Assembly: GCF_029227915.1 (NCBI RefSeq)
Contig: NC_079879.1
Coordinates: forward strand, 15,378,001 to 15,442,000
From: Hydractinia symbiolongicarpus
Taxonomy: Eukaryota > Cnidaria > Hydrozoa > Anthoathecata > Hydractiniidae
Length of the DNA stretch: 64,000 nucleotides
Direction of reading: 5' to 3'
Part shown: positions 1 through 7,232 of the stretch, one piece after another
Layout of the letters: each line of letters begins with the position of its first letter
Position numbering within the stretch: the stretch's first letter is position 1
Translations under genes and position numbers: made by a program
Notes under the pieces: generated by a model
What the model was told of the DNA's origin: nothing
Database searches by the model: none
The model's input: only the letters and a program-made list of their open reading frames with translations

Positions 1-862
1 ATTAATTAGTCTCTCTTTGTCTAAGGAATTTCGATAATCAATTGATATTGGCTTGGTTCCGCTACTTTTTTCTACAATGTTTATATAGTGATCATTAAAT
101 AATTCAGCAAGCTCACTGTCATTGGTTATCTGAGCACCATCTTTGATAATCATAATGTTATCATTGTTCAAACCACTTTTATTGGTTATAAACGGCTTAA
201 TAGTTTCCCAAAAAGTTTTATTTTCTACAATCCCAGAATCTATAACATTTTTAAAATACATTTTTATGGTTTTCTTTCTGAGGCCAACACACTTATTTCG
301 TTGTTTTTTATATTTAATCTTGCTTTTTTCAGTAGGATCTTTATTGTATTGATTTTTAAATATTGACCTGGTATAAATGGCTTGCTTAAGTTCTTTATTC
401 ATAAAAGGTGCTTCATTTCCCCTGAGCAGTTTCTGTTTTAAAGGGGCATGCTTTTCAATAATAGAACTAAACGTTTTTGTCAAGTGATCGTAATTTGAAG
501 CAGGGTCATTTTCATTAAAATCAAAACGTGTATTCTTAACATCAGAAAGAAACTTTCTCTCATCAAACTTTCTGTTACTTCTATAAACAATTAGTTTTGG
601 TTTCAATCTTACCAGATGAGATCTTAGGAAAGTTGTAATCATCAGATGATGGTCACTGAGTCCAGTCTCAGTAACCATAGTGTTTTGAAAAGACCTTTGT
701 TTATTTGTTAAAATAACATCAATTGATGTTCCTTGTTCACTTGCAAAACATGTTTTGTCTTTGACAAAGTTTTTTAGGTCAAAAGTATCGCAAAGAGAAG
801 TTATGTAATGATAATTTATTATTTCATTTTTATTATGAGTATCAATGTTTATGTCCCCCATC
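1..862 (-). mobile_element. 5'-truncated LINE (non-LTR retrotransposon), endonuclease to pre-RT part
   Basis: On the minus strand one frame is open from about 861 to the window edge (about 287 codons), so the element continues to the left. It shows the C-terminal motifs of an apurinic-type LINE endonuclease: GDINID at the right end, then SIDVILTN, then SDHHLM, followed by a lysine-rich linker that normally precedes the reverse transcriptase. The reading frame begins abruptly at about 862, where Polinton capsid-like sequence starts, with no endonuclease N-terminus. This is the usual 5' truncation of a LINE copy. The family (CR1, Jockey or similar) cannot be settled without the reverse transcriptase. 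The frame has no internal stop, so the insertion may be fairly recent. Confidence 0.8.
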
Positions 863-863
863 A

Positions 864-1308
864 CAGACCTCGTACAAATTGCAAATCGACACTCCGGCAA
901 AGAGTTTGAAAGATGTGCTCCTGCTGTTTGTAGATCCTACAAAGGTCAAGCCTTATGCTAGTGCAAACGAGAGCTTCTACAACCCCAAGATCGAGAAAAT
1001 CAACATCACTGTGGAAGGTGAACCCAACGAACTCTACAGCCACGCCATGCTCCCCAAGGATCATTTTGAGCAAGTCGCAAACCTCTTCGGAAGTCACGGA
1101 AAGATACGCCCTGTTTGTGGACTTTAGAGCGAGCCCGGACCATAGCTTGCACGGTAGTGGAAGGCCTCTACAGAGGTTGAGCGACGGTATAACTTTGCAC
1201 ATGACGAAGAAGGCTGACGGGAGCGGTGATATACTCTGCTACGTCTATTTGCTGCAGGACGCGCAGCTTAACATTCTAAACGGGGGTTGGAACAGCGTGG
1301 AATACTAA
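864..1308 (+). pseudogene. Polinton capsid-like protein, C-terminal fragment (frameshifted)
   Basis: Two overlapping frames carry the C-terminal part of a structural protein. The first (to about 1100) contains LLLFVDPTKV and FYNPKIEKI; the second (about 1100 to the stop at 1306-1308) contains LFVDFRASPDHSLHGSGR and GDILCYVYLLQDAQL. They join across a one-base shift near 1100-1112. The pattern resembles the C-terminus of double-jelly-roll capsid-type proteins seen in invertebrate Polintons; this is recognition by memory, not by search. The N-terminus is missing because the LINE abuts at 862. It sits 8 bp upstream of the next plus-strand gene. It could instead be another virion component. Confidence 0.45.
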
Positions 1309-1316
1309 GAATAAAC

Positions 1317-1712
1317 ATGGCAACTATCGGTGTATTAGTTGCTGGAGCGGCCATAAATGCTCTGGAATTTAGTGGGAGTAACTTCCTATTCAGTAAACTA
1401 GGGCATGGTGATGAGGAGCGGAAGAGGCACGATAAAGCTCTTGAACAACTACAAGCTGCTCAAGCACAGTGGGTCCGGGATCGACAAGCCAAGACAGATT
1501 GGTACAATCAGCAGCGAGAACTCAAGCGTCAAGCTGGTGACAGCTTGAAAGATTTTGACGAAGGGATGAGAGAATACTACGTAGCCACAATTAAAAAAGC
1601 CCCGAAGATTTCTGACTTTTGCATCCCCTTGAAGCAACAACAAGATGGTGAGCTCAGCTTTATCGTGGGCTCCTTGACCCTCCTTGGCTTTGTTGTGTAC
1701 AAGTATGTTTAA
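1317..1712 (+). CDS. Small Polinton membrane protein with coiled coil
   Basis: 131 residues from the ATG at 1317, chosen over upstream in-frame codons because it lies directly after the capsid-like stop and opens with a hydrophobic stretch (VLVAGAAINALEF). The middle (about 30-95) is highly charged and helical, rich in Lys, Arg, Glu and Gln. The C-terminus (LSFIVGSLTLLGFVVYKYV) is a predicted membrane segment. Small proteins of this layout occur next to the capsid and integrase genes in cnidarian Polintons, and a minor virion role is a guess. The frame is intact. It lies 21 bp before the integrase start. Confidence 0.6.
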   Translation: MATIGVLVAGAAINALEFSGSNFLFSKLGHGDEERKRHDKALEQLQAAQAQWVRDRQAKTDWYNQQRELKRQAGDSLKDFDEGMREYYVATIKKAPKISDFCIPLKQQQDGELSFIVGSLTLLGFVVYKYV

Positions 1713-1733
1713 GCATTTTGACATATAATAAAC

Positions 1734-2714
1734 ATGTCAAAATCGGAAGCTGAAAGGTTAAGCGATATTTACTATACCCCGGAGCATCTTTGGACTGGTC
1801 GCAAGGAGATCAAATTGTTCGCTGCGGAAGCTGGTGTCTCTAAGAAGAAGGCCTTCTCGTGGCTGACTCGTCAACTTGCTTGGCTCAGGCACATCAAAAG
1901 CCCCAAGCGCATAGATTACCCACATTTCACCATCCCGAAACCCAACGAAATGCACCAATTTGACTTGCACTACATGCCCCACAACAAATCTCAAGGTAAC
2001 GTATACAAGTATATCCTCACGGGCATCGACGTAGCCTCCCGGTACAAAGTAGCGAGGCCTTTGCGTACAAAGAAAGCCAGCGAGGTCGCTGACATGCTCG
2101 AGGACATTTACAAGGCAAGACCTCTACGATACCCGAGGGTTTTCCAGTGCGACAACGGTAGTGAGTTCAAGTCTAACGTGAGCAAGCTGCTAGAAGTAAA
2201 GGGGGTCAAATTAAAGCGGGCAACTACTAAGTATCACCACACTTTTACGGCTTTTGTTGAGAGCTACAACAAGGTGCTCGCGGAGAGGCTCTTCAAACCT
2301 CAAGATGCGCAAGAGTTGGTTCGGGACGAACAAAGTACCACATGGGTCAAGCACTTGTACACTAAAAGTTTGAACAACACCAAAACCGCGATTATCGGCA
2401 TGAAACCTTTGAAGGCCATCAAGCTAGATGAAGTCCCGCTTACGAAAAGTAAGCAGCACCCGAAGGAAAAGCCTTTACCCGATGACGGCCTCTACCTTTA
2501 CCTGTTGCAACCTCGAGAAGAGCATGGTGATGCTAAAAGACGCCCGACTGACGCTTGTTGGAGCAAAAAAACGTAAAGACTCGATCGTATCGTGACTGGT
2601 ACAAGGTTGTTATACTATCTCGACAGTGGGCCCGAACTTAGTTCTGTGGCAGAGGAGTTGATGCTAGTACCGGAGGATGTTGAAATACCTCCGGAGCATG
2701 TGAAACAATGGTAA
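1734..2714 (+). pseudogene. Polinton retroviral-type integrase (one internal stop)
   Basis: DDE integrase of the rve family, expected to insert the element DNA. The first 280 codons are open. Catalytic residues are D77 (HQFDLHY), D140 (FQCDNGSEF) and E176 (AFVESYN), giving the canonical D,D35E spacing. An N-terminal helical region (1-65) precedes the core. A TAA at 2574-2576 interrupts the frame in the C-terminal SH3-like region; the same frame then stays open for 45 codons to TAA at 2712-2714, and those codons still look like an integrase tail. So a single nonsense change, not a frameshift, breaks it. The start follows the preceding gene by 21 bp. Confidence 0.88.
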
Positions 2715-2722
2715 ATGTGTTG

Positions 2723-2749
2723 TTTTTGTAGCTCGATGAGCTACAAAAA
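2723..2749. terminator. Perfect 12-bp hairpin between convergent gene blocks
   Basis: TTTTTGTAGCTC (2723-2734) and its exact reverse complement (2738-2749) flank a 3-base loop. It begins 9 bp after the integrase frame ends, and the minus-strand gene block ends at 2786. Position suggests a shared 3'-end signal for the two convergent blocks. No enzyme-level evidence. Confidence 0.6.
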
Positions 2750-2785
2750 TCTCGGGGGGTTGTCAGGAATGGTTTATCACCTCTA

Positions 2786-3334
2786 TTAGGTCATGTAAAG
2801 TCGCATTACATAGTCCAAAGGATGCAAGATGTAGAACAGGTACCCATAGACGATACCCTTGATAACATCGGGCTCGCTATCAAGGTCGATGATGTCAACC
2901 AATGCTCTATCCTCGATTTGAATGTTGAGTATTTCGTCAATTTTCTCCAAGTCTGCCAGATCCGAGAGCTTCAAGTCCTTATCATTGATGACCTCGTAGC
3001 AGAGCATGCCCCACTTGTCACCTCGGCCGATACGATATGTAAACCAAGAAATTCAATATCATCTTCCAGCACCTCATCTATATCTTCTACTGGGATTGTT
3101 GTCCATGGCTTTTCACCCGAGGCTACTCTGTCTAGAATCTTGTCATCATCTGGATATACAAACCCCTCGTAGTTTTTTCCATTTCTAAATCTAAAATGTT
3201 CCAAGCAAGTAGAGCCAACGCTAGATCCTGCCTTGATGCAGCATCTCAGCACAGGCACCAGAATGTTGTAGAACGCAAATTGTTTCTCTCGTACATAATC
3301 TTCTATTTTTTTACAATTCACTATCTTTTAACAT
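2786..3334 (-). pseudogene. Unknown acidic Polinton protein (frameshifted)
   Basis: Two minus-strand frames overlap near 3030-3045: an upstream one (about 3321 to 2971) with KKIEDYVREKQFAFYNILVP and CCIKAG, and a downstream one (to TAA at 2786-2788) with GMLCYEVINDKDLKLSDLADL. A one-base shift joins them into one protein of about 170 residues, acidic in its second half. The start is uncertain: GTG at 3321 has an upstream stop close by, and ATG at 3334 would need another shift. No family is recognised. It is the last gene of the minus block. Confidence 0.4.
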
Positions 3335-3369
3335 TATATTGAAGGGGTCAAGCAGCATTATCATGCGTG

Positions 3370-3412
3370 TTTTTGTGGCTTGTAAGAGCTACAAAAATCT
3401 CGAGCCACAAAA
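3370..3412. terminator. Hairpin downstream of the BRO-like gene
   Basis: TTTTGTGGCT (3371-3380) pairs with AGCCACAAAA (3403-3412). An inner ACAAAAATCTCG segment matches the one beside the 2723-2749 hairpin. It starts about 12 bp past the proposed minus-strand stop at 3424-3426. Confidence 0.5.
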
Positions 3413-3423
3413 TCCGTGCGCGT

Positions 3424-4253
3424 CTAAGCCATGTTGATTTCAAAAACCTCCTCGAACAGCTCATGCGTATCATCGTCGGGTAGGCTGAAATGGCACTTGT
3501 AAAACTCGCGGTGCCAAGCGTGTCGTTTCTAAAACAGCACCAGGCGTGCACGGCGGTAGGGCTGTCGCTGATGCGTTGTAAAGTCATATTTGGGTAACTC
3601 GGAAGTAAAAAATTTAGTCTCATGTTCAGTTGCCTACGCTTGCACCTGATCATGTAGTGAGGATACTTACCTTTTTTTCCACACTCGTGAGGATCGTTCT
3701 TGTCGGCCACGCAGAGTACCGTGTCGTACTGGTATCCCTGAGGCACGTGTCTCTGCCAAAGCTCATCAATTTGTTCATCCTTCTCCTGACAATCATCCTC
3801 CAGGAGCACCATAGCTATATCTTTTTCTTCGAGGTCTGCGTCCTTTTCATCAAGATCATCCCCCAGGAGCGCCAGGGCCGTATCTTTTTCTTCGAGGGCT
3901 GCGGCGAGCTTTCGCATTTCTCTAGGTAGCACCTCTTCTACAACCCACCCCAAAAAGGACTCTGCTTCAGGTGTGCCACACCTCAAGAGGAAGCAATAAA
4001 GGCCTGGTTCTGTCAGTATAACTGTGTTTGGCTGGGTTTGGACACCGGTGTCCACACCTTGGAGCTCAACAACAGCGTCACCTTTCCGCATTTTGTACTT
4101 GTCGGGAACATATCGCTGAATAGCTTTTACTCCCGCTTCCCGCTTATAGCCCGCGGCTCTCCATACATCGGAGGCAACGATGCATTGACCTTTATCCTGA
4201 ACAAAGAATGATCGGACTTGCTTTCCTTCAAAGTAATCAACCACAAGAGACAT
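3424..4253 (-). pseudogene. BRO-N domain protein with coiled coil (C-terminal frameshift)
   Basis: The N-terminus (1-115) looks like the BRO-N/antirepressor fold: YFEGKQVRSFF, SDVWRAAGYK, AIQRYVPDKYK, then VILTEPGLYCFLLRC and FLGWVVEEVLPREMRKL. BRO-N is found in baculovirus, NCLDV and phage DNA-binding proteins and in some Polintons. Residues 117-165 form a repetitive EEKD/DEKD acidic coiled coil. The C-terminal part (YDTVLCVADKNDPHE, YPHYMIRCKRRQL) resembles the nuclease-like or KilA-C-type tails that follow BRO-N. At about 3525 the plausible reading moves to another frame, which ends at the stop 3424-3426; the original frame runs on without sense to 3348. Role in DNA binding is inferred from the domain. 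Confidence 0.65.
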
Positions 4254-4382
4254 TTTGCTTGTGAGTTTTTGGAATTCCGGGGATGTTGAGAGGGACGGTG
4301 CTCGTGATTTTAAATTGCATGTGATTAGTTAATGTGAGTCAAAGATTCGCATTATTACTTACCCCGCCCCCAGGGGCGTCAT

Positions 4383-4610
4383 TTAATGCGACAAAGCCGC
4401 CGTGTTATATATCACGTTGTCTCTCTTCGGATTCTGCTCGCAGCGTAGCCGAATCTTTTTTCGAAGGCTCTCAATTTCCCGTGACTGTGTTGTAATGTAT
4501 TGGTCTATATCTTCGAGCTCGCCCTCCTGCAGCGCGATGGTCGCGTCCTGTTCTTTGATTAACTTGCGCTGCTCCCTAAGCTTCTTTAGTAATATTTCGA
4601 CACAAGACAT
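4383..4610 (-). CDS. Small coiled-coil protein, unknown
   Basis: 75 residues, almost all helical and charged: LLKKLREQRKLIKEQDATI, then a run with regular hydrophobic spacing through IESLRKKIRL. No recognised family. It lies between the BRO-like gene (starting at 4253) and the ATPase remains (ending about 4618), on the same strand. The ATG at 4610 is 8 bp from the ATPase end, which is typical of this compact block. It could be a structural or scaffold component; nothing in the sequence decides. Confidence 0.5.
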   Translation of the reverse strand: MSCVEILLKKLREQRKLIKEQDATIALQEGELEDIDQYITTQSREIESLRKKIRLRCEQNPKRDNVIYNTAALSH

Positions 4611-4617
4611 TTTATCT

Positions 4618-5171
4618 TATAGTTTTGGATCTGGGGAACGTGTTGCGCGGACGTGGTCATCACTCCAAAATCTTTCAAGACCTAGGGTGCTCAAGTCTCA
4701 CATACAAACAAGAGTGTTTGGATTTACTCAGCCGGGTCTTGATATTTTCCCAGTCGTTGATCATGTTCGTTTTCTCATCGATAAGCTTCATGTCGCTGCG
4801 TTCGTGCCGGTACCACATAAACAGCTGCTTCTTTTGTCGGCGAAGGTTCTTGGGCAGTGCAGTATAGCTTTGGGTAAGTAGCAAGAGACTATGCTTCCTG
4901 TGCCTCCCACTGATGGCGAGCTCAAGTAAGGATTAAAGCTTTTTGTCAAGACTATCGTCGGCTATCATGTCATCAACACGTAGTCATCCTTCCAGAGACA
5001 GACCCTTGTCAAGTAAGTCTTGTTCCAGCGGAGAGTAGGGCAGAGAATGACGGTGTTATCAAAGTGGTGCCTGTATTCATTCTCGAGCAAATCGAGCACT
5101 CGCTGGGTCTTACCACAGCTTGTAGGTCCAGTAAAAATCGCAGTATGCGGGTCTTTGACAATGTCGGACAT
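4618..5171 (-). pseudogene. Polinton packaging ATPase, FtsK/HerA type (deleted and frameshifted)
   Basis: The N-terminal frame from ATG 5171 carries a Walker A motif in FTGPTSCGKTQRVLDLLENE, then TVILCPTLRWNKTYL. After a stop at 4965-4967 another frame carries DDMIADDSLDK (Walker B region) and ELAISGRHRKHS. The third part (to about 4675) has LLLTQSYTALPKNLRRQKKQ and LYVRLEHPR, the conserved sensor and C-terminal motifs of Polinton ATPases. Compared with the family, about 25 residues are missing between the first and second parts, a TAA lies near 4936, and a last shift occurs near 4680. In intact elements this ATPase pumps the genome into the capsid. Confidence 0.8.
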
Positions 5172-5217
5172 TTATTCCAAGTTATGTGTACCAGGGGTAC
5201 ACATAAACCTTGTAGAC

Positions 5218-5464
5218 TTACTTAGGCTTTGGCACGATACTCGCAGGGATCCACCCTTTGCCGACAGCCATCTCGCGACTGGCCCTACCTGCTGAGAAGT
5301 AAGGTACCATCTTCATGACATCGCTGGTGTCCATTGTGGTAGATGGGCTCGAGATATCGAGGAATTTGCGCCCCGCCATGGCGTAAGCGAATGTAAAGGT
5401 CCACGACAGTCTCGTAGAGACCGTCGAGGACTTCTTTTTGCTGAGGTGTTACGTTTGAACTCAT
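5218..5464 (-). pseudogene. Small Polinton protein, unknown (frameshifted)
   Basis: From ATG 5464 a frame of 59 codons (stop 5285-5287) reads MSSNVTPQQKEVLDGLYETV and continues with LYIRLRHGG. Near 5330 a second frame takes over with MDTSDVMKMVPYFSAGRASR and GKGWIPASIVPKPK, ending at TAA 5218-5220. The second frame looks like the genuine C-terminus, so one frameshift separates them. About 80 residues in all. The gene overlaps the end of the upstream membrane-protein frame and ends 47 bp before the ATPase start. Too short and too broken to assign. Confidence 0.4.
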
Positions 5465-5855
5465 TTATTATGGGCTTATCCCATCTTGAAAATATCGATA
5501 TAAGGCTGTCTCGCGGGCTCTTGCTTTCGCGTGGGCTAAGGCGCACGTGGCTCGGAATTTCGACAAGCTGCAGAGCCGCTACAGGCTTCTTACGGAAAGC
5601 ATAGAACCCAACTCCTACACAAGCGAGTGCGGCAGCGAGACCTCCAGCGTCATAGAGATCGCCTGACTGTGCGGAGACTCCAGAACTCGCTCCAGAAGAG
5701 GTTTTGACTGTGGATTGTACAGCGCCCTCTTGTTGCTTCAGATGTTCCTTCCTTTTCTTCATCAGTGCCGCCAACTTGTGACCTTGCGCGACTCTTCCCG
5801 GGTGCTTTACTGGCTTTGTTATGACCCTATCCTCTTGTGTTTGTTCTTCGTCCAT
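5313..5855 (-). CDS. Small Polinton protein with basic N-terminus and one membrane segment
   Basis: The credible part is residues 1-110: a basic helix (GRVAQGHKLAALMKKRKEHL), a Ser/Gly-rich linker, and a hydrophobic segment (GGLAAALACVGVGFYAF) followed by RKK. This layout (GRVAQGHKLAALMKK then one membrane segment) is familiar from cnidarian Polintons as an unnamed minor protein. After about residue 125 the frame runs through the start of the next gene (ATG 5464) and its sequence loses character. A one-base shift near 5490 would end the protein just before that ATG, so the long C-terminus is probably an artefact of a frameshift. Confidence 0.5.
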   Translation of the reverse strand: MDEEQTQEDRVITKPVKHPGRVAQGHKLAALMKKRKEHLKQQEGAVQSTVKTSSGASSGVSAQSGDLYDAGGLAAALACVGVGFYAFRKKPVAALQLVEIPSHVRLSPRESKSPRDSLISIFSRWDKPIINEFKRNTSAKRSPRRSLRDCRGPLHSLTPWRGANSSISRAHLPQWTPAMS

Positions 5856-5859
5856 TTCT

Positions 5860-5876
5860 TATAAGTCCGAGACTTA
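5860..5876. terminator. Short hairpin between two minus-strand genes
   Basis: TAAGTC-CGA-GACTTA followed by ACAAAAATCCC, the same ACAAAAATC context as the hairpins at 2723 and 3370. It lies 12 bp past the stop at 5888 of the small gene on minus and 5 bp before the next gene's ATG at 5855. Confidence 0.35.
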
Positions 5877-5887
5877 CAAAAATCCCT

Positions 5888-6136
5888 CTATCCAGCCTTC
5901 AAACCGTTTCTACCAGCGTATCCTATCACGTTCCGATGGGGCTTCATCTCTAAAATACACACGGAAGGCGGAAATCTATCAGCTGCCGGTGTCAAAATTT
6001 TTTTACCGTGATAGTCTCCGTAAATGCTGCACCAATCCGTATACCTTAATGCAGGGAGTTTGGATATAGTCAATTTGTTTGCTATATCATATAGTTCTCG
6101 ATTGTCAATCCGTACCTTTGAAAGACTGTTTCCCAT
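5888..6136 (-). CDS. Small Polinton protein with N-myristoylation-like start
   Basis: 82 residues from ATG 6136. This internal start is preferred over the upstream one at 6169 because it gives MGNSLSKV, which fits the N-myristoylation consensus (Gly2, Ser6), and because the upstream codons belong to the overlapping gene. The rest reads LYDIANKLTISKLPALRYTD, then PPSVCILEMKPHRNVIGYAG, with paired Cys residues. No membrane segment. The frame is intact. It overlaps the preceding gene by about 32 bp, as compact viral genes do. A virion or membrane-associated role is inferred only from the motif. Confidence 0.5.
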   Translation of the reverse strand: MGNSLSKVRIDNRELYDIANKLTISKLPALRYTDWCSIYGDYHGKKILTPAADRFPPSVCILEMKPHRNVIGYAGRNGLKAG

Positions 6137-6730
6137 CTTTATCTCGCTCTTCATCATCTTGCTCTTCACCCACCTTGGTCGCGGTGAGCTGGCAGTGGTT
6201 AACAGTGTGAGCAGCTATCAACAGCGGAGCTAGGAGTTTCCTAAAGGCGGAGTACACGAGGATCCCCAAGTCTGCCATACTATCCTTGATGATGGGATTG
6301 TCTTCAATGTCCGCTCTTAGACCCTCGGTCTGTCAAACTGAATTACGCTGCCCACAGCCTTGGTATACAGACTGATGGCCTGTGAGGATACAGCTTTCGC
6401 CGTCTTTTCCCCTTTTTCATGGATCTCCCGCTGAACAAACTCACTGTACATTTTCTCGATCACCCCATCGGGAGCCTTGTCGACAAAGCCTTCAGTACAC
6501 TTTTTGGGCAAGAGATGCTGTTTACCTTTGCGTATAGCATCCTTCAAACCTTGACGTTTGTCGATAGGTTTTTCCTAATGCTCGAGGGCTTCCGCAGGTG
6601 TGTCAACTTCATCAAACATTTGTACAAGATCAGAAGTTCTCTTTATTAGACAGCGGTAGCGTAGAAATATGCAGGTGATCAAGACATAGGGTAGTAGCAC
6701 GGCGAGACATAGGCATATTTCGCTCAGCAT
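6105..6730 (-). pseudogene. Polinton signal-anchor membrane protein (one stop, one frameshift)
   Basis: ATG 6730 opens with a strong hydrophobic segment (ICLCLAVLLPYVLITCIFL) followed by RYRCLIKR, a classic signal anchor. The frame meets TAG at 6575-6577, then continues open as a Lys-rich stretch (KKCTEGFVDKAPDGVIEKMY, EKGEKTAKAVSSQAISLY). Near 6318 the sensible reading moves to another frame with NPIIKDSMADLGILVYSAF and LLAPLLIAAHTVNH, and then an acidic tail ending at TGA 6105-6107. About 208 codons in total. Not assigned to a family. The two breaks make it a pseudogene. Confidence 0.5.
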
Positions 6731-7173
6731 GTTTATTTTTTAAAACAAAACCCTCGTAAGGGAACCCTCTGGGTGTTGGTTGTTGTTGTTGTTGTTGTTT
6801 TCCCCGACTGGCACAATTTTTTCCGACTGGCACAGTGTGATAGAAACGGGGGCGAGACGGCAGTCTCCAGGTAAGGCATGGTCTCACCCGCCCAACCGTC
6901 CGTACCCTTCAGCCAGGTCTAAGCATGCTACCACAATTTTAGTACATATCGTGCTTCGTACATAGGCTATTCAGTACCACCTTGAGTATTACCTGTGTGA
7001 AAATTCACGCATCACCGGTTAGATCGTGTACCCATCATACAGAAAACCTCTTGATTATTCAGAAATGTGTTTATCATTTCTGAATGCATGAGGCAAATGA
7101 GTTTGATCTTGTTGCTACCGCTTCATACTGATGAGGAGTGACTCAAAGTTGTGAGAAAAAACACAAATCTATT
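6731..7173. other. Polinton non-coding gap between membrane gene and polymerase end
   Basis: No convincing gene. It holds a (GTT)n run at about 6777-6800, a 12-base direct repeat CCGACTGGCACA at 6804-6815 and 6823-6834, and a perfect 10-bp hairpin at 7058-7084. Reading frames here are low-complexity shadows. Confidence 0.5.
7058..7084. terminator. Perfect 10-bp hairpin downstream of the polymerase gene
   Basis: TTCAGAAATG (7058-7067) and CATTTCTGAA (7075-7084) with a 7-base loop. It lies about 90-150 bp past the end of the minus-strand polymerase frame, which suits a 3'-end signal. Confidence 0.45.
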
Positions 7174-7232
7174 CAACGCGAGCTGCAATTCCAACGGCAA
7201 TGACCTCTCCCGAGCGTCGTGATTTGAATCGC

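Noticed and set aside
6630-6887. 85-residue minus-strand frame with a poly-Gln run
   Set aside because: The Gln run comes from a (GTT)n microsatellite, and the frame overlaps the better-supported membrane-protein start at 6730.
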